This document shows, in pieces, positions 21,905 through 24,755 of a DNA stretch of 24,755 nucleotides. Source of the DNA: Candidatus Campbelliibacteriota bacterium. Its GTDB lineage: Bacteria; Patescibacteriota; Minisyncoccia; Phycocordibacterales; CSBR16-193. The notes beneath the pieces are model-generated. The model worked only from the letters and a program-made list of their open reading frames with translations, had not been told where the DNA came from and searched no databases. The stretch lies in contig SKVL01000053.1 of the NCBI GenBank assembly GCA_007129455.1, positions 1 to 24,755 of the forward strand. Direction: 5' to 3'. A program made the position numbers and the translations under genes. How positions within the stretch are numbered: position 1 is the stretch's first letter; each line of letters opens with the position of its first letter.

Positions 21905-23008
21905 TCAGGTCTTGAATTGTTTTGCCAAGCGCGGACCACTCTGTTTGAGGTAACTTGAATCAATACCGTCATAGCTTTGCTCTCCCCCTCCCACAATGCG
22001 TTCAAAACGAACCTTTGCTATTGGCTGGAAAGGCCGAACCACCAAATCTTCGAAGGGTCTCAATTCCAAGGTTAACGGCTTACCTTTTCCCTCTCCCTTC
22101 TTTCCCCACCCCCAACCAGGATCAATGAACCCCGCATAGTGAGCTCTAAACTCGCCGCTTTTTTCATCCATGGGTACCATCTCGCAAGCAAGTTGAGGTG
22201 GAACACGAACGGACTCGAAAGTAGAGAGTATATAGAATTCATTTTTCCTCAGATAAACAAAGTCATTTTTTTTCTTCAAAGGAGAGAAGAAATCGGAAGC
22301 TCGATATCCGCCGAAAGAATTCATATCCAGCTCTCTGGAAGAACTCCTGGCTCTCCAGCCGATGTTCGCCCCTTCGCAGTCAAGCGTTAGTATAAGAGAG
22401 TTGTCTTTATCTGAAATTTTTATATCCCTCCATGGTATTTTTTTACCCTCCGGTTTCCATAAAAGAGGCCTCTTTGCGTGAAAAAGTTCGATTTCGAGAT
22501 CGGACAGCTTTGTGTCCGCATTAAAAAAACGGGCCTGGTTAAGAAGCTGGTTTTTATCTATCTTAATATGAAAGGTCTTAGACACAATTGAAACCCATAG
22601 CTCCCCCGACCAACCCGCTGGGGTCAATGAGTCGTAACGAGAAACGCCGTCAGCTATTGTCCTGACATGCAAATCCAAACGACCCGTTGTGGATTTTGGA
22701 TTACAAAATCCATAAACAGGTCCGGGTAAAGAAAATTTTTCATTCAAACGAGCTATGTACATCACTCCCTTCTCGAGAGGTTTGGACAGGTCATGCTTTT
22801 TCTTTTTTATCAGAGATAAAACATCACGAACGCTTTCTTTGTGACGAGGTTGAAAAACTCCTTCGACTTTATAGATCTCATCCGAAAGAGACAGGTCGAG
22901 AGAAGACGGACGGATATTCTTTTCGTCGGCACCCGAAATACAGCCGGCGTCCAACATATCTTTTATCAAGCGTCCCGAAAGAGCGCCGTTTACGTTATTG
23001 GTCCACAT
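21905..23008 (-). CDS. dcd: dCTP deaminase, long two-domain family
   Basis: A 367-aa protein of the long 2'-deoxycytidine 5'-triphosphate deaminase family (DCD_N plus a second dUTPase-fold domain), best known from alphaproteobacteria; standard Dcd is about 190 aa. The N-terminal half has NIRPSSLDLSL (32-42), CNPKSTTGRLDLHVRTIADG (102-121) and AGWSGELWVSIV. The C-terminal half has VPPQLACEMVPM (269-280) and AHYAGFIDPGWGWG (289-302). A short Gly/Lys loop follows, then LTLEL. It would convert dCTP to dUTP, the substrate of the nearby dut. The start is ATG at 23008; the preceding TTG is an unlikely alternative. A TATAAA hexamer lies just upstream. Confidence 0.85.
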   Translation of the reverse strand: MWTNNVNGALSGRLIKDMLDAGCISGADEKNIRPSSLDLSLSDEIYKVEGVFQPRHKESVRDVLSLIKKKKHDLSKPLEKGVMYIARLNEKFSLPGPVYGFCNPKSTTGRLDLHVRTIADGVSRYDSLTPAGWSGELWVSIVSKTFHIKIDKNQLLNQARFFNADTKLSDLEIELFHAKRPLLWKPEGKKIPWRDIKISDKDNSLILTLDCEGANIGWRARSSSRELDMNSFGGYRASDFFSPLKKKNDFVYLRKNEFYILSTFESVRVPPQLACEMVPMDEKSGEFRAHYAGFIDPGWGWGKKGEGKGKPLTLELRPFEDLVVRPFQPIAKVRFERIVGGGEQSYDGIDSSYLKQSGPRLAKQFKT

Positions 23009-23056
23009 CAAGATTTATATTAAAACAATATCAACAAACAAGAAAGGTTTATTCAA

Positions 23057-23100
23057 ATAAAAATCGCTCGAGGTCGATTTCGAGCGAGTGAACGATTTTT
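23057..23100 (-). terminator. Intrinsic terminator of the secE-nusG-rplK operon
   Basis: The stem TCGCTCGA / TCGAGCGA (23064-23071 and 23080-23087) is perfect over 8 bp. On the minus strand it runs into TTTTTATT, directly after the rplK stop. An outer AAAAATCG...CGATTTTT repeat gives it a partly bidirectional look. Confidence 0.88.
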
Positions 23101-23111
23101 TTATTTAAAAA

Positions 23112-23534
23112 CTACTTAACCTCGACACCCAGAGAACGAGCCGTTCCTTTGATTATCTTTACCGCACTTTCCATATTATCCGTATTCAAATCGGGCATTT
23201 TTTGTTCCGCTATTTGACGAATTTGGTCTTCACTTATTTTACCTGCTTTCTTGGTAATGTTACTACCCGAACCTTTTTCCACTCCGATAGCTTTCAAGAT
23301 AAGACTCGCGGCAGGAGGAGTTTTCAAGACAAAATCAAAACTGCGATCCTCATAAACCGATATTTCCACGGGAATAATGTCACCCTGCATCTCTCGAGTC
23401 GCTTCGTTGAATTTGTTTACGAAATCTCCGATGTTTACTCCGACTTGACCCAATGCGGGGCCCACCGGAGGCGCGGGGTTGGCTTTCCCAGCCGGTATTT
23501 GAAGTTTAAGTTTTTGAGTTATTTTTTTAGCCAT
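23112..23534 (-). CDS. rplK: 50S ribosomal protein L11 (uL11)
   Basis: L11 (140 aa, normal length) forms the GTPase-associated stalk base. The signature is LQIPAGKANPAPPVGPALGQVGVNIGDFVNKFNEAT at the N-terminus, then KTPPAASLILKAIGVEKGSG. The C-terminal rRNA-binding domain ends MESAVKIIKGTARSLGVEV. It follows nusG by 61 bp. The usual next gene, rplA (L1), is missing: a terminator and then dcd follow instead. Confidence 0.98.
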   Translation of the reverse strand: MAKKITQKLKLQIPAGKANPAPPVGPALGQVGVNIGDFVNKFNEATREMQGDIIPVEISVYEDRSFDFVLKTPPAASLILKAIGVEKGSGSNITKKAGKISEDQIRQIAEQKMPDLNTDNMESAVKIIKGTARSLGVEVK

Positions 23535-23595
23535 ATAATTTTATCTGACGAACTATAACCTACAACAATTCGGCAACTATTGCAACCGAAGTTTT

Positions 23596-24147
23596 TTACA
23601 GTTTCTTTACCTGAAGAAAATCCAACTCAACAGGAGTCTCTCTGCCGAACATCGGAACCAATATCTTCACCTTACCGCTCCCCTCGTCAACTTCACTGAC
23701 CTTGCCCTCCAGGTCTTTAAACGGTCCGTCAACAATAATGACGGGGTCATCTATGGAGAGTTCAATATGGTGAACGGCGGTATCCGCACTCATTCTCTTG
23801 AACAAGGCATCTACTTCCTCTTTTTTAGCGGGGACGGGATACACACCGGAGCCGACAAAACCGGTAACCCTTGGAGTGTTACGAACAACATACCAAGAGT
23901 CGTCATCCACTATCATATCAACGAGAATGTAACCGGGATATATCTTTTCTTCCTCTTCCACTCTCTTTCCTCCCTTGATTTTTATCTTTTTCTCCGTCGG
24001 AACAATGACGTCGAATATTTTATCTTTCATCCCCAAAGACTCGATTCTCTGTTTCAAGTTCCGTTGAACCGTGTTCTCATAGCCGGCATAGGTATGGACG
24101 ACATACCAATTGCGTCCCTCTTGTATTTTTTGTTTTTGAGAAGACAT
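23596..24147 (-). CDS. nusG: Transcription termination/antitermination protein NusG
   Basis: NusG (183 aa) binds RNA polymerase and links it to Rho or ribosomes. The NGN domain covers about 10-115 (RNWYVVHTYAGYENTVQRNL, EKIYPGYILVDMI, VRNTPRVTGFVGSG), and the KOW domain about 130-183 (IVDGPFKDLEGKVSEVDEGSGKVKILV). A lysine-rich loop (KKIKIKGGKRVEEEE) sits between strands, as in many NusG. It starts 6 bp after secE. Confidence 0.98.
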   Translation of the reverse strand: MSSQKQKIQEGRNWYVVHTYAGYENTVQRNLKQRIESLGMKDKIFDVIVPTEKKIKIKGGKRVEEEEKIYPGYILVDMIVDDDSWYVVRNTPRVTGFVGSGVYPVPAKKEEVDALFKRMSADTAVHHIELSIDDPVIIVDGPFKDLEGKVSEVDEGSGKVKILVPMFGRETPVELDFLQVKKL

Positions 24148-24153
24148 AAATTT

Positions 24154-24342
24154 TTATCTAAGGAAAAAACGTTCAACGACAACATCGGAAAAAATGAAAT
24201 CAAAAATCCCCAAAAAAAGGGCTGCGGCGATGGAAATACCGATTATAAGGACGGTGAATACCACGGCGTGTTTCCTTGTCGGCCAGCGCACATGCTTCAT
24301 TTCCGCTTTTGTGTCTTTTACGTATTGAATTAAGCTGTTCAT
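24154..24342 (-). CDS. secE: Preprotein translocase subunit SecE
   Basis: A minimal SecE (62 aa) with an amphipathic N-terminal helix (LIQYVKDTKAEMKHVRWPTRK; the conserved K-E-x-x-x-V-x-W-P element is visible) and one transmembrane helix (about residues 27-52). It clamps SecY in the membrane. The order secE-nusG-rplK is standard. A promoter and a terminator-like hairpin lie directly upstream. Confidence 0.96.
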   Translation of the reverse strand: MNSLIQYVKDTKAEMKHVRWPTRKHAVVFTVLIIGISIAAALFLGIFDFIFSDVVVERFFLR

Positions 24343-24345
24343 ATT

Positions 24346-24368
24346 AAAAAACGCCCTCTCGGACGTTT
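24346..24368 (-). terminator. Terminator-like hairpin in the secE leader (possible attenuator)
   Basis: Minus strand: AAACGTCC - GAGA - GGGCGTTT forms an 8-bp stem with a GNRA-type loop, followed by T residues that run to within 3 nt of the secE ATG. It lies downstream of the secE promoter. It may be an attenuator of the operon, or the terminator of the upstream SIMPL gene. Confidence 0.6.
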
Positions 24369-24372
24369 CTTA

Positions 24373-24401
24373 AGAATACTAATATGGAGCAATAAAGTCA
24401 A
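24373..24401 (-). promoter_or_regulatory. Promoter of secE-nusG-rplK
   Basis: Minus strand: -35 TTGACT (24396-24401), a 17-bp spacer and -10 TATTCT (24373-24378). The predicted leader is about 25 nt and contains the terminator-like hairpin. Confidence 0.7.
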
Positions 24402-24416
24402 GGGTTTTGATAAAGA

Positions 24417-24755
24417 TTATTTTACTTCATACCTTATCTTAACTTCGGAGACAATCTCTTCCTCTCCCGCCTCAAAAGAAAGATCCAGGTCTTTGGCTCC
24501 GGCTGAATCCATGGCCATTTCGGATCTGGAAAAGTAAGGGGGTTGAACAAAGGCTTCATTAAACTCGACTATGCGAACTATGCTCACACCCAGATCATTG
24601 GCAAGTCTTTTTGCTTCGTTTTCAGCATCTTTGATGGCCTCACTGCGCGCTTCTCTCTCCAAACTTCTCTCGTCTTCAACGGAAAAAGCAATCCCACTTA
24701 TATCGGTAGCTCCACGCGATCCGACACCACCCACCAAACGCCCCGCTTCATCCAT
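24417..24755 (-). CDS. SIMPL (DUF541) domain protein, C-terminal part; gene runs off the window
   Basis: The last 112 residues of a SIMPL-domain protein. The landmarks are ISGIAFSVEDERSLEREAR, then SEAIKDAENEAKRLANDLGVSIVRIVEFNE, and the closing strand EEEIVSEVKIRYEV. SIMPL proteins are usually secreted or periplasmic and of mixed function, so I name no role. The codon at the window edge happens to be ATG, but family members have about 100 more residues including a signal peptide or membrane anchor, so the true start is probably outside the window. Confidence 0.8.
   Translation of the reverse strand: MDEAGRLVGGVGSRGATDISGIAFSVEDERSLEREARSEAIKDAENEAKRLANDLGVSIVRIVEFNEAFVQPPYFSRSEMAMDSAGAKDLDLSFEAGEEEIVSEVKIRYEVK

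Noticed and set aside
23767..24333. 188-codon plus-strand frame opposite nusG and secE
   Set aside because: Antisense shadow; nusG and secE are unmistakable on the other strand.
1..24755. Alternative genetic code with UGA read as glycine
   Set aside because: recA, ileS, metG and dcd all end at UGA at the expected family length.

Overview
The 24.8-kb window reads like the compact genome of a Patescibacteria/CPR bacterium, probably of the Parcubacteria (inference; no 16S rRNA is present). I see 25 protein genes, 23 of them on the minus strand. Intergenic gaps are short and A/T-rich, Shine-Dalgarno motifs are almost absent, and UGA is used as a stop (recA, ileS, metG, dcd), so the genetic code is standard and not code 25. 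Ribosomal protein S6 is enlarged, GlyRS is the homodimeric type, IleRS is the eukaryote-like type II, and Dcd is the long two-domain form. No tRNA, rRNA, CRISPR array, insertion sequence or prophage was found.

Layout. 1-1234: the 3' end of recA and efp on the plus strand, each followed by an intrinsic terminator; the one after efp is shared with the convergent minus-strand gene rpsR. 1312-2613: rpsF-ssb-rpsR. 2614-2879: an unusual GC-rich structured spacer, the longest gene-free stretch. 2880-6985: a methyltransferase, tatD, metG and an AI-2E-type transporter, probably transcribed as transporter-metG-tatD-methyltransferase. 7074-9981: an M16 peptidase, a GH15-like glycosidase and a small coiled-coil protein. 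10056-14013: glyS, a large membrane-anchored beta-sandwich protein and recO. 14010-19394: ileS and argS. 19420-23008: dut, tmk, glyA and dcd, a thymidylate-supply cluster. 23112-24342: secE-nusG-rplK. 24417-24755: the C-terminal part of a SIMPL-domain protein that runs off the window.

How the genes fit together. Most of the window serves translation: four aminoacyl-tRNA synthetases (Met, Gly, Ile, Arg), EF-P, and ribosomal proteins S6, S18 and L11. The rest covers DNA maintenance (RecA, SSB, RecO), transcription and secretion (NusG, SecE) and pyrimidine deoxynucleotide metabolism. In that last group Dcd makes dUTP, Dut makes dUMP, GlyA supplies the methylene-folate needed to methylate it, and Tmk phosphorylates dTMP.

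The most striking item is ileS. A complete histidine-phosphatase domain of about 195 residues, with every catalytic residue visible, is inserted inside the IleRS catalytic half. Other notable points are a recurrent extended -10 element (TGTTA-N-N-AT) about 9-10 nt before start codons that implies leaderless or near-leaderless mRNAs, a terminator-like hairpin between the secE promoter and the secE start codon, glutamine at the functional tip of EF-P, and three DnaA-box-like 9-mers at exact 11-bp spacing next to a possible small RNA.
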